Positions 1 through 8,948 of a stretch of 64,000 nucleotides of DNA are shown here, piece by piece (the stretch's first letter is position 1; every line of letters starts with the position of its first letter). Under the pieces are notes generated by a model. The model searched no databases. It saw nothing but the letters and a program-made list of their open reading frames with translations, and was not told where the DNA came from. Source of the stretch: Bradyrhizobium sp. SZCCT0148 (GTDB lineage: Bacteria > Pseudomonadota > Alphaproteobacteria > Rhizobiales > Xanthobacteraceae); the NCBI RefSeq assembly GCF_018129985.1, contig NZ_JAFCKT010000001.1, forward strand, positions 992,001-1,056,000, in the 5' to 3' direction. Position numbers and translations under genes: made by a program.

Positions 1-31
1 GGAAACGCTAGGTCCGGCTGGGGGCATTCCC

Positions 32-45
32 TTGATTCAAGTCAA
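32..45. promoter_or_regulatory. FixK/FNR-type box
   Basis: TTGATTCAAGTCAA fits TTGA-N6-TCAA, the FixK/FNR pattern (known for B. japonicum FixK2 as TTG(A/C)-N8-(T/G)CAA). Its centre is about 70 bp before the start at 108, so a start of transcription near 79 would place it at about -40. Binding is inferred from sequence only. Confidence 0.6.
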
Positions 46-107
46 GCAATCCGAGAACTGCCTGAACACAGTGATGCAAGTGAACCTGCGCTGACCGGGA
101 GGGACGT

Positions 108-551
108 TTGAGCGAACAGCTGCATCCGATGGCTCCGCACCATCTGCCATTCTATTTGGCACCCGAAAGCGGAACCGACACGCTGATGGTCGTGATGGGC
201 GTGTTCCTGATCGCCGCCGTGCTCTGGGTCGGCACCCTCTATTGGAAACTGCACAGCCTACCGGAGCGAATGGCACACAAATCGCAAAAGCTGCAATTCG
301 AATTCGTTGCGGTGCTTGGCCTTATTTCGCTGTTCACGCACATGCATATCTTCTGGATTGCCGGGTTGCTGCTCGCGATGATCGATCTTCCCGATTTCGG
401 CACACCGCTGCGCAGCATTGCGGGTTCCGTTGAGAGAATTGCTGAGGGGGCTCCTACGGCTGACGGTCAGGACCTCCGGACAGGGTCTGACATTGCGATG
501 CCGCCGGCAGGTGAGCCGGACTCTGCCGCGAAGGAGCCCACCCATGCTTGA
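108..551 (+). CDS. Small membrane protein, partner of the HlyD-type protein
   Basis: The 147-residue product has two clear hydrophobic segments, at about residues 25-46 and 65-90, separated by a basic loop. A polar tail rich in Ala, Glu and Pro follows. The layout recalls DUF3302 proteins (YiaW/YibI of E. coli), which are encoded beside YiaV/YibH-type membrane fusion proteins; that resemblance is by eye. The TTG start is preceded by GGGAGGGA. The stop overlaps the ATG of the HlyD-like gene, so the two are probably translationally coupled. A FixK-type box upstream suggests low-oxygen induction. Function unknown; a role in assembling or stabilising the fusion protein is inference. Confidence 0.72.
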   Translation: MSEQLHPMAPHHLPFYLAPESGTDTLMVVMGVFLIAAVLWVGTLYWKLHSLPERMAHKSQKLQFEFVAVLGLISLFTHMHIFWIAGLLLAMIDLPDFGTPLRSIAGSVERIAEGAPTADGQDLRTGSDIAMPPAGEPDSAAKEPTHA

Positions 552-1776
552 GCTTCTGATCTGCTCGCTCGTCACGATCCTGCCGGACTATCTTTACCGC
601 CGCTATGTCCAGGGCAAGCGCCTGGGCAGGGAGATTACGTTCTATTCGATCTGGTACGAGCTGCGCTGGGGCATCACAGGCTGCTTGATGCTGACCGTTT
701 CGCTGATCACTATGATTTTCTATTTCCACCCGGCGACCTCGTCCGCGACGCTGTATTTTCGCACGGTGCCGATCTTGCCCGAAGGCTCGGGCCGGGTTGC
801 TGAGGTCAAGGTTGGCTTCAGCGCGCCAGTGAAGAGGGGCGACATCCTGTTCACGCTCGATGCGTCCAAGCAGCAGGCCGCGCTGGAAACCGCCAAGCGG
901 AAGATCGCGGAGGTCGACGCCGCCCTGCAGACAGCGCAAGCCGATGTGGTCAAGGCCGAGGCGCAGATCGGGGAGGCGAGGGCCAATTATCAGCAGGCCA
1001 AGGATGAGCTCGAGGTCAAGAGCGAACTTCAACGGCGCAATCCCGGTATCGTACCGCAGCGCGACATTGACAAGCTCCAAGTCCTGGTCGATCAGCGCCA
1101 GTCCGGCATCGATGCTGCGATGGCCGCCAAGCAATCGATGGCGCTTCAGGTATCGGCGCTGTTGCCGGCACAGAAAGCCAGCGCGGAGGCAGCGCTCGAT
1201 CAGGCACAAGTGGATCTCGACAAGACGTTGGTCCGAGCCGGTGTCGACGGGCGTGTCGAGCAATTTTTGCTTCGGCCCGGAGATGTCGTCAATCAACTGA
1301 TGCGGCCCGCAGGCGTTCTGGTCCCGGACGGTGCCGGCCGCAAGACGCTCCAGGCCGGCTTTGGCCAAATTGAAGCTCAGGTGATGAAAGAAGGGATGGT
1401 CGCGGAAGCGACCTGCATCTCGAAACCGTGGGTGGTCATTCCGATGGTGATCACGACCGTGCAGGATTACATCGCTGCGGGACAGTTCCGATCAGGCGAG
1501 CAATTGGTCGATCCTCAAAACGCGGTCCGCCCTGGCACCATTCTGGTGTTTCTGGAGCCGCTGTACAAAAACGGCCTCGATGGCGTGACTCCCGGCAGCA
1601 GTTGCATCGTCAACGCCTATACCAGCAACCACGAAGAGATCTCGGCCAAGGATACGCCGACCGGCCGGAAGATCGTGCTGCATGTCGTGGACGGCGTGGG
1701 ACTTGTCCACGCGCTGCTACTGCGACTCCAGGCGCTACTACTGCCGATCCAGACTTTGGTACTGAGCGGTCACTGA
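544..1776 (+). CDS. HlyD-family membrane fusion (secretion/efflux adaptor) protein
   Basis: 410 residues. The ATG at 544 overlaps the end of the preceding gene and gives a short cytoplasmic segment, a transmembrane helix at about residues 40-60, a biotinyl-lipoyl-like half (SGRVAEVKVGFSAPVKRGD), and a long alpha-helical hairpin rich in Ala, Glu and Lys. The second lipoyl half (LDKTLVRAGVDGRVEQFLL) and a beta-barrel region follow. This is the usual periplasmic adaptor architecture, YibH/EmrA-like. No inner-membrane pump or outer-membrane channel gene is adjacent, so the partner transporter and substrate are unknown. The coupled small membrane gene argues for a YiaVW/YibHI-like two-gene unit. 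Confidence 0.85.
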   Translation: MLELLICSLVTILPDYLYRRYVQGKRLGREITFYSIWYELRWGITGCLMLTVSLITMIFYFHPATSSATLYFRTVPILPEGSGRVAEVKVGFSAPVKRGDILFTLDASKQQAALETAKRKIAEVDAALQTAQADVVKAEAQIGEARANYQQAKDELEVKSELQRRNPGIVPQRDIDKLQVLVDQRQSGIDAAMAAKQSMALQVSALLPAQKASAEAALDQAQVDLDKTLVRAGVDGRVEQFLLRPGDVVNQLMRPAGVLVPDGAGRKTLQAGFGQIEAQVMKEGMVAEATCISKPWVVIPMVITTVQDYIAAGQFRSGEQLVDPQNAVRPGTILVFLEPLYKNGLDGVTPGSSCIVNAYTSNHEEISAKDTPTGRKIVLHVVDGVGLVHALLLRLQALLLPIQTLVLSGH

Positions 1777-1822
1777 GATCGTCCGCGGGAGTGACGAAAT
1801 GCGCGCATGGAAGTGGCCGCAA

Positions 1823-1843
1823 CCCCGTCCGCGTCCGACGGGG
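1823..1843 (+). terminator. GC-rich hairpin after the HlyD-like gene
   Basis: Perfect 7-bp stem CCCCGTC/GACGGGG with a 7-nt loop, about 47 bp after the stop codon. No T-tract follows, so it is a candidate only. The 267-bp gap from 1777 to 2043 shows no other feature. Confidence 0.35.
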
Positions 1844-2043
1844 CGCGGCGGTAGCGGCCCAAGCGCGCGGCTACAGCCCCCGTTCTGGTTCTTGGCGGCC
1901 AGGGCGGAATCACAATGCCGCATGAGCGCTGAAGCGTTTTGGTCTTTGCCTGTGCTCGCGAGACATGTTTCTATGCTCATGCTGTGATAATGACGAAGCA
2001 GGAGGAGCGGAGGCGTCACGCCGGCTTTCCGGAGCACTCCCGC

Positions 2044-3885
2044 ATGCGTCGGCAGGTTTGTGTCCTCGCTGTCCTGGCCGTGTCCATGTGCATGTTCAAC
2101 CTCTCGGCAGCGTTCGCTCGGGAGGCCAAGCGCGTCGTCATTCTTCATTCGTTCGGGCGCGATTTCAGGCCATGGGGGCAATATGCAAAGTCCATCCGGG
2201 AGCAACTGGATCGTCTTTCGCCATGGCACCTGGAGATTCAAGATCACTCCCTCGTTTCTGCCCGTTTCCCCAATGACAATCCTGAGGCCGCCTTTGTCGC
2301 GTATTTGGATGCTCTGAACGCGGGACATCCGCCCGATCTGATCGTCTCGATCGGGGCTCCTGCCGCCAATTTCGTGCAGCGAAACAGGACAAATCTTTTT
2401 CCCGGCGTGCCCATGGTGCTCACGGCGGTTGAAAGGCGGCGAGTGGACCTCGCAAACCTTTCACCCCAGGACAGCGTCGTTGCCGTTGCGCATGACTTCC
2501 CTCGGTCCTTCAGCACCATCCTCGAATTGCTTCCTGCAACCAAGAGGATCGTCGTGGTCAACGGCGCGTCACCGAACGAACTGGTATGGCGAAGGGAAAT
2601 TCAAAAGGATGCGGATCTCTTCCAGGGCAAGGTCGAATTCCTCTGGTACGACGGTATGTCGTTTGGAGCCATCCTGCAGGTCTGTGCTGCGCTTCCGCCC
2701 GACTCCGCGATCTTCTGGCATCTCATGAATGTCGACGCGACGGGAGTGGCCTACGAGGGTGACCGTGCCCTGCAGGCGCTCCACGAGGTCGCGAATGCTC
2801 CAATCTTTTCCTACGATGATGGCTTCTTCGGCCAGGAAGTCGTAGGCGGTCCCATGCACTCCGTCGATGAAATCAGCCGCTTGACAGCGACGGTGGCGGT
2901 ACGGCTTCTTGGAGGCGAGGAGCCGGCCCAGGTCAGGCCAGCTGCGGTCGGCTTTGCTCCGGCGAAGTTCGACTGGCGACAGCTGCAGCGCTGGGGCATC
3001 GCCGAGAGCCGCTTACCTCCTGGCAGCGAGGTGCTGTTTCGAGAACCCGGTGTCTGGGAACGCTATCGTTCGCAGATATTGATGATTGCAGCCGTGTTCC
3101 TGGTGCAGGCGGGTCTCATCAGCGGGCTCTTGCATGAGCGCAGGCGACGCCGGGTCGCCGAGATCGAATCGCGCCAGCGCATTGCCGAACTCGCCCGCGC
3201 CAATCGCTATTCGGCGGTCGGCGAGTTGACCTCCTCGATCGCGCACGAATTGAACCAGCCGCTTGGCTCGATCCTGACCAACGCGGAGACAGCGGAGCTC
3301 CTGTTGCAGGCGGCCTCACCCGATATCACCGAGCTCAGGCAGATAGTCGCTGACATCAGGCGTGATGATCAGCGGGCGAGCGAGGTGATCCGCAGGCTAC
3401 GCAGCATGCTGAAGAAGACGCCTTTCGAGGTCGAGGAGATCGGGCTGAATCATCTCGTGCGCGAAGCCATTGATCTGGTGCAGGCTGTGGCGGACGGGCG
3501 GCGCGTCAGTTTGATGTATCAGCCTGTCTTGATGAACCTTTTGGTCAGAGGCGACCCGATCCAGCTTCAGCAGGTGGTTATCAACCTGATCATCAACGCG
3601 ATAGATGCGATCTGCGAGGTTGAGGCAGCAAAGCGAGAGGTCAGCGTTATGACCTTGCGCAACGGCAATGAGGCCGAGCTCAGGATCAGCGATACTGGTC
3701 CCGGGATCAACGTCTCGGATCTCGCAAACATTTTCGATCCCTTCTTCACGACAAAGCCGCAAGGCATGGGCATGGGCCTTGCCATCGTCAAAACCATCGT
3801 TGAGGCGCATGGCGGCAGCATCTCGGCTGCGAACTTGCCGGCGGGTGGGGCGCTGTTCGCCGTCCGTCTGCCGATCATCTCCTGA
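2044..3885 (+). CDS. Sensor histidine kinase with periplasmic ABC-type binding-protein-like domain
   Basis: 613 residues. The start at 2044 follows GGAG and opens a clean signal peptide (MRRQVCVLAVLAVSMCMFNL, then ending near SAAFA). The next 320 or so residues look like the ABC_sub_bind periplasmic domain (VVILHSFGRDF; YLDALNAGHPPDLIVSIGAP). One transmembrane helix (QILMIAAVFLVQAGLISGLL) leads to a HisKA domain with the phospho-acceptor in AHELNQPL (His401) and an HATPase with DTGPGI and GMGMGLAIVKTI boxes. The periplasmic domain suggests a small-ligand input. No response regulator or transporter is adjacent, so it is an orphan kinase. An alternative ATG lies at 1990. Confidence 0.85.
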   Translation: MRRQVCVLAVLAVSMCMFNLSAAFAREAKRVVILHSFGRDFRPWGQYAKSIREQLDRLSPWHLEIQDHSLVSARFPNDNPEAAFVAYLDALNAGHPPDLIVSIGAPAANFVQRNRTNLFPGVPMVLTAVERRRVDLANLSPQDSVVAVAHDFPRSFSTILELLPATKRIVVVNGASPNELVWRREIQKDADLFQGKVEFLWYDGMSFGAILQVCAALPPDSAIFWHLMNVDATGVAYEGDRALQALHEVANAPIFSYDDGFFGQEVVGGPMHSVDEISRLTATVAVRLLGGEEPAQVRPAAVGFAPAKFDWRQLQRWGIAESRLPPGSEVLFREPGVWERYRSQILMIAAVFLVQAGLISGLLHERRRRRVAEIESRQRIAELARANRYSAVGELTSSIAHELNQPLGSILTNAETAELLLQAASPDITELRQIVADIRRDDQRASEVIRRLRSMLKKTPFEVEEIGLNHLVREAIDLVQAVADGRRVSLMYQPVLMNLLVRGDPIQLQQVVINLIINAIDAICEVEAAKREVSVMTLRNGNEAELRISDTGPGINVSDLANIFDPFFTTKPQGMGMGLAIVKTIVEAHGGSISAANLPAGGALFAVRLPIIS

Positions 3886-3959
3886 CCCCCAGTAGTCCCG
3901 ATCCCCATTTGAGCATTCCATGAGTGTTCGCGCGCCGGAGCAGCCGCGATGTCGTTTCG

Positions 3960-3973
3960 TTGATCTCGATCAA
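3960..3973. promoter_or_regulatory. FixK/FNR-type box upstream of the DUF3300 operon
   Basis: TTGATCTCGATCAA is a perfect dyad (TTGAT-N4-ATCAA), the FNR/FixK consensus. Its centre lies 62 bp before the ATG at 4029. A class II activator position near -40 would put the transcription start around 4007. Confidence 0.75.
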
Positions 3974-4028
3974 CAAACGCCTCCGTCCCGGCCCGATCTT
4001 CCGCATTGGAAGACCGAGGGAGGATGTG

Positions 4029-5735
4029 ATGCTTCGCTGCGGCAAGACCCTGATGGCACTGGTGCTTCTCATGGCGGCGTCGGTCGCCGCAACGGCGCAG
4101 ACCACAACCACACCTGCCGCCCCGGCCCCGCAGGCGCAGCCCGCCAGCCCGGGCGCGCCGGCTGCCGAGCTCTTGAAACCGGAGCAGCTCGAAGCGCTGG
4201 TCGCGCCGATCGCGCTCTATCCCGACGAATTGCTGGCCAATGTCCTGGCGGCGTCGACCTATCCGCTCGAGGTGGTCCAGGCCGACCGCTTTCTGAAGGA
4301 GCGCAAGACCCTGAAGGGCGATGCACTCAAGTCCGAGGTCGACAAGCAGGGCTGGGACGACAGCATCAAGGCGTTAGCCAGTACAGCCGATGTCCTGACC
4401 ATGATGAGCGACAAGCTCGAATGGACACAGAAACTCGGCGACGCCTTTCTCGCCCAGCAGCCCGACGTGATGGATGCGATCCAGCGTCTGCGCAGCAAGG
4501 CCTATGACAACAAGAAGCTCGTCACCACAAAGCAGCAGAAGGTCAGCGTGCAAAGTCAGGAAGGCAAGCAGGCCATCGTGATTCAGCAGGCCGACCCTTC
4601 GACGATGTACGTGCCCTATTACGATCCCGCCACCGTCTACGGCACGTGGCCTTATGCGGAATATCCGCCGTATTACTGGGGCTATCCCTCCTATATCGGC
4701 GCGGGCGTGGTCGCAGCCGGTATCGCCTTCGGCACGGCCTGGGCAATCGGACGCTGGGGCAACTACTGGGGCGGCGGCTGCAACTGGGGCAACCGCAACG
4801 TCTATGTCAATCATCGCAACACCAACATCAACACCGGCTGGCAGCACAATCCGGCGCATCGCCAGGGCGTGCGTTACAACAACACCAACGTTCAGCAGCG
4901 CTTCGGCAACAACAATGTGCGCGCTGGGGCCTCGGACCGCATGGATTTCCGCGGGCGTGACGGCAACCAGGTGCTGCGTCCCAATCAGGGTGGCCCGGGA
5001 GATCGAACGGGAGACCGGGCTGGCGATCGTGCGGGTGATCGCGGCGGGCCTGGTGATCGCGCCGGCAATCGGGGAGATCGTCCAGGCGCAGGCAATCGTC
5101 CCAGCGCAGGAACGCGCGATCGACCGGGCGGTGGTGATCGTGCTGGTGCCGGCGATCGCGCCAAGGGCAGTGGTGATCGCGCCAAGGGCGGCGACCGGGC
5201 CAAGGGCGGCGGCGACCGGGCCAAGGCGGCGAACCGGGCCGGCGGAGGCGCAGGCAACCGCGGTGGTGGCGGCAATCGCGGCGGCGGGATGAACGTCTCC
5301 TCCGGCCGGGCGGCGGCCGCTGCATCCGCCCGCGGACGATCGAGCATGGCAAGCATGCCGCGGGGAGGCGGCGGCGGGCCAAGCTTCGCCGGGCGCGGCG
5401 GCGGTGGCGGAATGGCCGCGCGTGGCGGTGGCGGTGGCGGCTTCCGAGGTGGTGGCGGCGGTGGCCGGCGCTCCGATATCGCGCTGAAGCACGACATAGT
5501 CCTGCTCGGCCATCTCGCCGGTGGTCTCGGCTATTACCGCTTCAGCTACATCGGGAGCGAGAAAGCCTATGTCGGCGTAATGGCGCAGGAGGTCGAGCAG
5601 GTGATGCCTGGTGCCGTGACTCGCGGCAGCGACGGTTATCTGCGCGTCCATTACGACAAGCTCGGGCTGACATTCCGGACCTACCGCGACTGGCTCGCCG
5701 GCGGCGCGAAGATTCCTGCGGAGGTGATCCCATGA
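4029..5735 (+). CDS. DUF3300 exported protein with GDR-rich linker and S74-like C-terminus
   Basis: 568 residues. The ATG follows GAGGGAGG and opens a signal peptide (MLRCGKTLMALVLLMAASVA). Residues 40-260 match DUF3300 proteins (LEALVAPIALYPDELLANVL; STYPLEVVQADRFL), followed by a Tyr/Trp/Asn-rich stretch. From about 315 to 480 the protein is low-complexity: tandem GDRA/GDRG units, then Gly-rich runs. The last 85 residues resemble the Peptidase_S74 intramolecular-chaperone domain: SDIALKHDI supplies the Ser482-Lys487 pair, followed by YVGVMAQEVEQVMPGAV and DGYLRVHYDKLG. The gene overlaps the DUF2950 gene by 4 bp. A role in the envelope is inferred; the biochemical function of DUF3300 is unknown. 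A FixK-type box precedes it. Confidence 0.85.
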   Translation: MLRCGKTLMALVLLMAASVAATAQTTTTPAAPAPQAQPASPGAPAAELLKPEQLEALVAPIALYPDELLANVLAASTYPLEVVQADRFLKERKTLKGDALKSEVDKQGWDDSIKALASTADVLTMMSDKLEWTQKLGDAFLAQQPDVMDAIQRLRSKAYDNKKLVTTKQQKVSVQSQEGKQAIVIQQADPSTMYVPYYDPATVYGTWPYAEYPPYYWGYPSYIGAGVVAAGIAFGTAWAIGRWGNYWGGGCNWGNRNVYVNHRNTNINTGWQHNPAHRQGVRYNNTNVQQRFGNNNVRAGASDRMDFRGRDGNQVLRPNQGGPGDRTGDRAGDRAGDRGGPGDRAGNRGDRPGAGNRPSAGTRDRPGGGDRAGAGDRAKGSGDRAKGGDRAKGGGDRAKAANRAGGGAGNRGGGGNRGGGMNVSSGRAAAAASARGRSSMASMPRGGGGGPSFAGRGGGGGMAARGGGGGGFRGGGGGGRRSDIALKHDIVLLGHLAGGLGYYRFSYIGSEKAYVGVMAQEVEQVMPGAVTRGSDGYLRVHYDKLGLTFRTYRDWLAGGAKIPAEVIP

Positions 5736-6646
5736 GCGGTCTGAAATGGCTCCGGCGTGCGGCTGGGCTCGGCTTGCTGACGCTGGCCCTGTCAAATCCA
5801 TCCCTGGCGCAGCAAACCTACAAGTCGCCGGAAGATGCGGCAGCCGCGCTCGCCGCCGCGGTCAAGAGCGGACCCGCCGACATCCTGAAAGTGCTCGGCA
5901 GGGCCGCTGAGGACATCGTCTCGTCCGGAGACGAGGTCGCCGACAACGATATCCGCGCGCGCTTCACATCGATGTACGCCGCCAGGCATGGCATCAAGGC
6001 GGAGGGCAACAAGACCGCGACCCTGATGCTGGGGCCGGATGATTTCCCTTTCCCGATCCCGCTGGTCAACACCAGGGCTGGCTGGGAGTTCGACACCGCC
6101 GAGGGGCGCATTGAGGTGCTTCGCCGGCGCATCGGCCGCAACGAGCTCGACGCGATTCAGACCGCGCTCGCCTATGTCGACGCGCAGAACGAATATGCCG
6201 ACAAGGACCGCGGTGAAGGCGCCGGCGTCTACGCCCAGCGTATCGTGTCGTCGCCCGGCAAGAAAGACGGACTGTTCTGGCGCGACGACAGCGATCCGAG
6301 CCCGCTCGGGACGCTCGCCGCGGAAGCCTCGAAGGAGGGCTACAAATCAGGTGACGTCGGGCCCGCGCCTTATCACGGCTACTACTTCCACATTCTCAAA
6401 GGGCAGGGCCGGAATGCGCCGGGCGGTGCGCTCAACTATGTCGTCAAGGGCAAGATGATCGGCGGCTTCGCGCTGATTGCCTGGCCTGCCGAATATGGCA
6501 ATTCCGGCGTGATGACCTTCCTGGTCAATCATGCCGGCACCGTCTACCAGAAGGATCTCGGCAAGCGCACCGAGTTCATCGCCGAGCGCACGACGCTGTT
6601 CGATCCGGACGAGACCTGGAAGAAAGTCGATGCCGCAAAGCCCTGA
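5732..6646 (+). CDS. DUF2950 exported protein
   Basis: 304 residues with an N-terminal signal peptide ending near LALSNPSLAQ. The body matches DUF2950 proteins, with recognisable stretches YKSPEDAAAALAAAVKSG, LALVDAQ-like ALAYVDAQNEYADKDRG, PYHGYYFHILKGQG, and FALIAWPAEYGNSGVMTFLV. DUF3300 and DUF2950 genes are often neighbours in proteobacteria, and here they share an ATGA overlap, so co-translation is likely. The family has no assigned biochemical activity; secretion to the periplasm or envelope is indicated by the signal peptide only. Confidence 0.85.
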   Translation: MSGLKWLRRAAGLGLLTLALSNPSLAQQTYKSPEDAAAALAAAVKSGPADILKVLGRAAEDIVSSGDEVADNDIRARFTSMYAARHGIKAEGNKTATLMLGPDDFPFPIPLVNTRAGWEFDTAEGRIEVLRRRIGRNELDAIQTALAYVDAQNEYADKDRGEGAGVYAQRIVSSPGKKDGLFWRDDSDPSPLGTLAAEASKEGYKSGDVGPAPYHGYYFHILKGQGRNAPGGALNYVVKGKMIGGFALIAWPAEYGNSGVMTFLVNHAGTVYQKDLGKRTEFIAERTTLFDPDETWKKVDAAKP

Positions 6647-7088
6647 ACGGCGCGCTCACGTGCTCCGATTGATCGCGGCTCTCCTGCTGGCCCTCGGGCT
6701 TGTCGCGCCGCCGCTACCATCCTTCGCCCAAGCCGCGGGGCAGGTCCGGGTCAAGATCGTCAAGGCCGGCCTCCTGCTCGGCGGCGGCGCCGGCCGCGGC
6801 GTGCTGACCTATCGCGGCAAGACCTACCCCTTCAAGGTCAACGGCCTGAGCCTCGGGATCACGGCCGGCGCCACGATCGGTCGTCTTGACGGCTGGGCCT
6901 CCGATATCCACGACGTCGGTGACTTCGCCGGCACCTACAGTTCCGTCGGCGGCGGCTTTGCGCTCGTCGGAGGTGTCAACGGCGTCCATCTCCGCAACGA
7001 GAAGGGCGTCACCATCGTGCTGCAAGGCCCGAAAGCGGGGCTCGAGCTCGCGGCCAATATCAGCCAAGTCACGATCTCGCTGAGATAG
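6630..7088 (+). CDS. Small exported Gly-rich protein, unknown
   Basis: 152 residues. The ATG at 6630 lies inside the end of the DUF2950 gene (17-bp overlap), making it the third gene of the operon. A signal peptide ends near PLPSFAQA. The mature part is about 120 residues, Gly-rich and beta-prone (AGLLLGGGAGRGVLTYRGKT; GTYSSVGGGFALVGGVNGVH). It contains no cysteine and no recognised catalytic motif. I do not recognise the family. Location and coupling suggest it works with the DUF3300/DUF2950 pair. Confidence 0.75.
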   Translation: MPQSPERRAHVLRLIAALLLALGLVAPPLPSFAQAAGQVRVKIVKAGLLLGGGAGRGVLTYRGKTYPFKVNGLSLGITAGATIGRLDGWASDIHDVGDFAGTYSSVGGGFALVGGVNGVHLRNEKGVTIVLQGPKAGLELAANISQVTISLR

Positions 7089-7258
7089 GCACGAGCTTCT
7101 GGACGCGGCGATTCCCGGTTTCAAAGCGCATTCCACGCAGGCGCATTCCTTGTCGTCATCCCAGGTGCTGATCGCACCGATTCAGGACGCAGCTATTAGG
7201 AACCCGGCCGTCCTTCGTTGCTTAGAAGTGGGATGGAAATGTGTAGCAGTGGGTGTCA

Positions 7259-8446
7259 ATGCAGCTTGGAAGTCTTCCGCATTCGAAGCTTTCCGTGGTC
7301 GCGGTTCCCGCCCACAACGAAGAGCGTTACATTGGAGGTTGTCTTGCGGCTCTGGCGTTGCAGCGCGACGAGATGGGAGCTCCGATCGCGCCCGGCTGCT
7401 TCGAGATCCTGATATTCGCCAACAATTGCACCGACCGAACCGCCGCGGTTGCGCGGCAGGCCGCCCAATCCATCCCGCATCCCGTCATCGTCATCGAAGA
7501 GGACATGCCATCGGGGCAGCGTAACGCAGGATGGGCTCGCAAGCGCGCGATGGACCTGGCGGCGGCGCGGGTCGCCGAGGTTGCCCCGGTCCGTGGCCGC
7601 GTGTTGACGACCGATGCGGACAGTCGCGTGGCGCCGACTTGGTTTGCCGCCACGGTGCGCGAATTCGAAAAAGGCGTCGATTGCGTTGCGGGCTACATCG
7701 ATGCGCTTGCCGAGGACTACATCGCGCTGGGTTGCGAATTCGTGTCCAGGGGGCGTCTGGAAGATACCTATTTGCGCTATCTCGCCGAGATCAACGCGCG
7801 CTGCGATCCCAGGCCACATGACCCCTGGCCCAACCATCGCGTTTCATCCGGAGCCAGTCTCGCGGTTTCCCTTGCCGCCTATTCGGCAATCGGCGGTCTT
7901 CCGGCTCGTCCCGTCGGAGAGGACGCCGCGCTCACCGAGACACTGGCCCGCGCCGGGTTCAAGGTGCGCCACTCGATGGATGTGTGCGTGACGACATCAT
8001 GCCGTTTCGATGGGCGTGCGACCGGTGGAGCCGCCGACACGATGCGGCACCGTCATGCGGTGCCCGACGCGCCCTGCGACGAGGAGATCGAGACCGCACT
8101 GCAGGCGACCCGGAGATTTCTGTGCAAGGGATTTCTCAGGGAGCGATGGACCAATGGCCCGAGCGGGCGCCCGTGGCCGGCAGCCCTGGCGGCAGTGAGT
8201 GATATGGCCGATCTGCTCGATGGCAACCGGAGCGGCTCGTTCGAAGACGTGTGGGAGGAGGTTTGCCGTCGAAGTCCCGCCCTTCAAAGGGGCGCGCCGC
8301 TGCGGCCCTCGGATCTGCCGCGCCAGATCGCCGTCGCAAAGATGATCGTGAGGCAGCTGGCAAGCCCGGTCAGGACGCCGAGAATCTCTCGAGACGATAG
8401 ACCTCGTCATGCAGAACGGAACGAACCGGCAATACGGATCTCGTGA
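7259..8446 (+). CDS. Family 2 glycosyltransferase
   Basis: 395 residues. The N-terminal GT-A nucleotide-sugar fold begins VVAVPAHNEERYIGGCLAAL. The DXD-type metal site is TTDADSRVAPTWF, and GEDAALTETLARAGF corresponds to the acceptor/ED region. No transmembrane helix is obvious, so this is a soluble GT2 rather than a polysaccharide synthase. A GTG six bases upstream (7253) is an alternative start; neither has a strong ribosome binding site. The 3' end runs 77 bp into the convergent methyltransferase gene, an unusually long overlap. The facing genes suggest it glycosylates a product modified by the methyltransferase, deacetylase and acyl-CoA dehydrogenase. The 170 bp before it show no clear promoter. 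Confidence 0.82.
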   Translation: MQLGSLPHSKLSVVAVPAHNEERYIGGCLAALALQRDEMGAPIAPGCFEILIFANNCTDRTAAVARQAAQSIPHPVIVIEEDMPSGQRNAGWARKRAMDLAAARVAEVAPVRGRVLTTDADSRVAPTWFAATVREFEKGVDCVAGYIDALAEDYIALGCEFVSRGRLEDTYLRYLAEINARCDPRPHDPWPNHRVSSGASLAVSLAAYSAIGGLPARPVGEDAALTETLARAGFKVRHSMDVCVTTSCRFDGRATGGAADTMRHRHAVPDAPCDEEIETALQATRRFLCKGFLRERWTNGPSGRPWPAALAAVSDMADLLDGNRSGSFEDVWEEVCRRSPALQRGAPLRPSDLPRQIAVAKMIVRQLASPVRTPRISRDDRPRHAERNEPAIRIS

Positions 8447-8948
8447 CTTCGGCGAACAGTTCGCTGGCCTCGCGTCCGGTCAGCGGATAGTCGGTTTCAC
8501 CGAGCCAGTGGCACAGGACGATCTCGCCGTCCTGCGCGATCGACTGGATGCATGATCGGGCAACACGCTCCAGGTCGGCTCTTTCGAAATAATACAGCAC
8601 CTCTGATAGAACGATGAGATCGAATGTCCCCGCGGGGTAGTCCTCGGGGAGAGTAGCCCTGCGAAACGACACATTGCTGTCGTTCACGGATCTGGCTGCT
8701 TCGATGGCCGTCTCCGACGTATCGATCGCGAGCAGATTGACGCAGCGGGCGCTGAGCAGTTTCGTCAAGACTCCGATCGAGCAACCGACCTCCAGCCCGG
8801 CCGGGTAGCTGTCCCGGGTAAGACTTCGCAGCGTTGCGCGATACTTGTCGCGCTCGTAAGCGCTTGTCCGAAACCGCCAGGGATCGATGTCGGACTTGTA
8901 TTTCTCTTCGAAATATTCGGGCGGCAACGTTGCCTGTCTCCGGGTCAA
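8370..8948 (-). CDS. SAM-dependent methyltransferase, NodS-like
   Basis: 192 residues, Rossmann-fold class I methyltransferase. The sequence PPEYFEEKYKSDIDPWRFRT resembles the start of NodS-family enzymes, which N-methylate the deacetylated glucosamine of Nod factors. Motif I is LEVGCSIGVLTKLL, the acidic motif II residue lies in LLAIDTSETAIEAA, and FDLIVLSEVLYYF corresponds to motif IV. Its start overlaps the stop of the PIG-L deacetylase gene (ATGA), so it is the last gene of a three-gene operon. A preceding deacetylase would expose an amine, so an N-methyltransferase role is a reasonable inference; the substrate is unknown. Confidence 0.83.
   Translation of the reverse strand: MTRRQATLPPEYFEEKYKSDIDPWRFRTSAYERDKYRATLRSLTRDSYPAGLEVGCSIGVLTKLLSARCVNLLAIDTSETAIEAARSVNDSNVSFRRATLPEDYPAGTFDLIVLSEVLYYFERADLERVARSCIQSIAQDGEIVLCHWLGETDYPLTGREASELFAEVTRSVLPVRSVLHDEVYRLERFSAS

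Noticed and set aside
1939..2043. Upstream extension of the sensor kinase
   Set aside because: A start at 2044 gives a clean signal peptide and ribosome binding site; the extension has neither.
4374..5801. 475-codon open frame on the minus strand
   Set aside because: Antisense shadow of the DUF3300 gene; Gly/Arg repeats there leave other frames open.
7196..7225. Possible EcfG promoter before the glycosyltransferase
   Set aside because: GGAAC and CGTT are only 12 bases apart, not 16-17.
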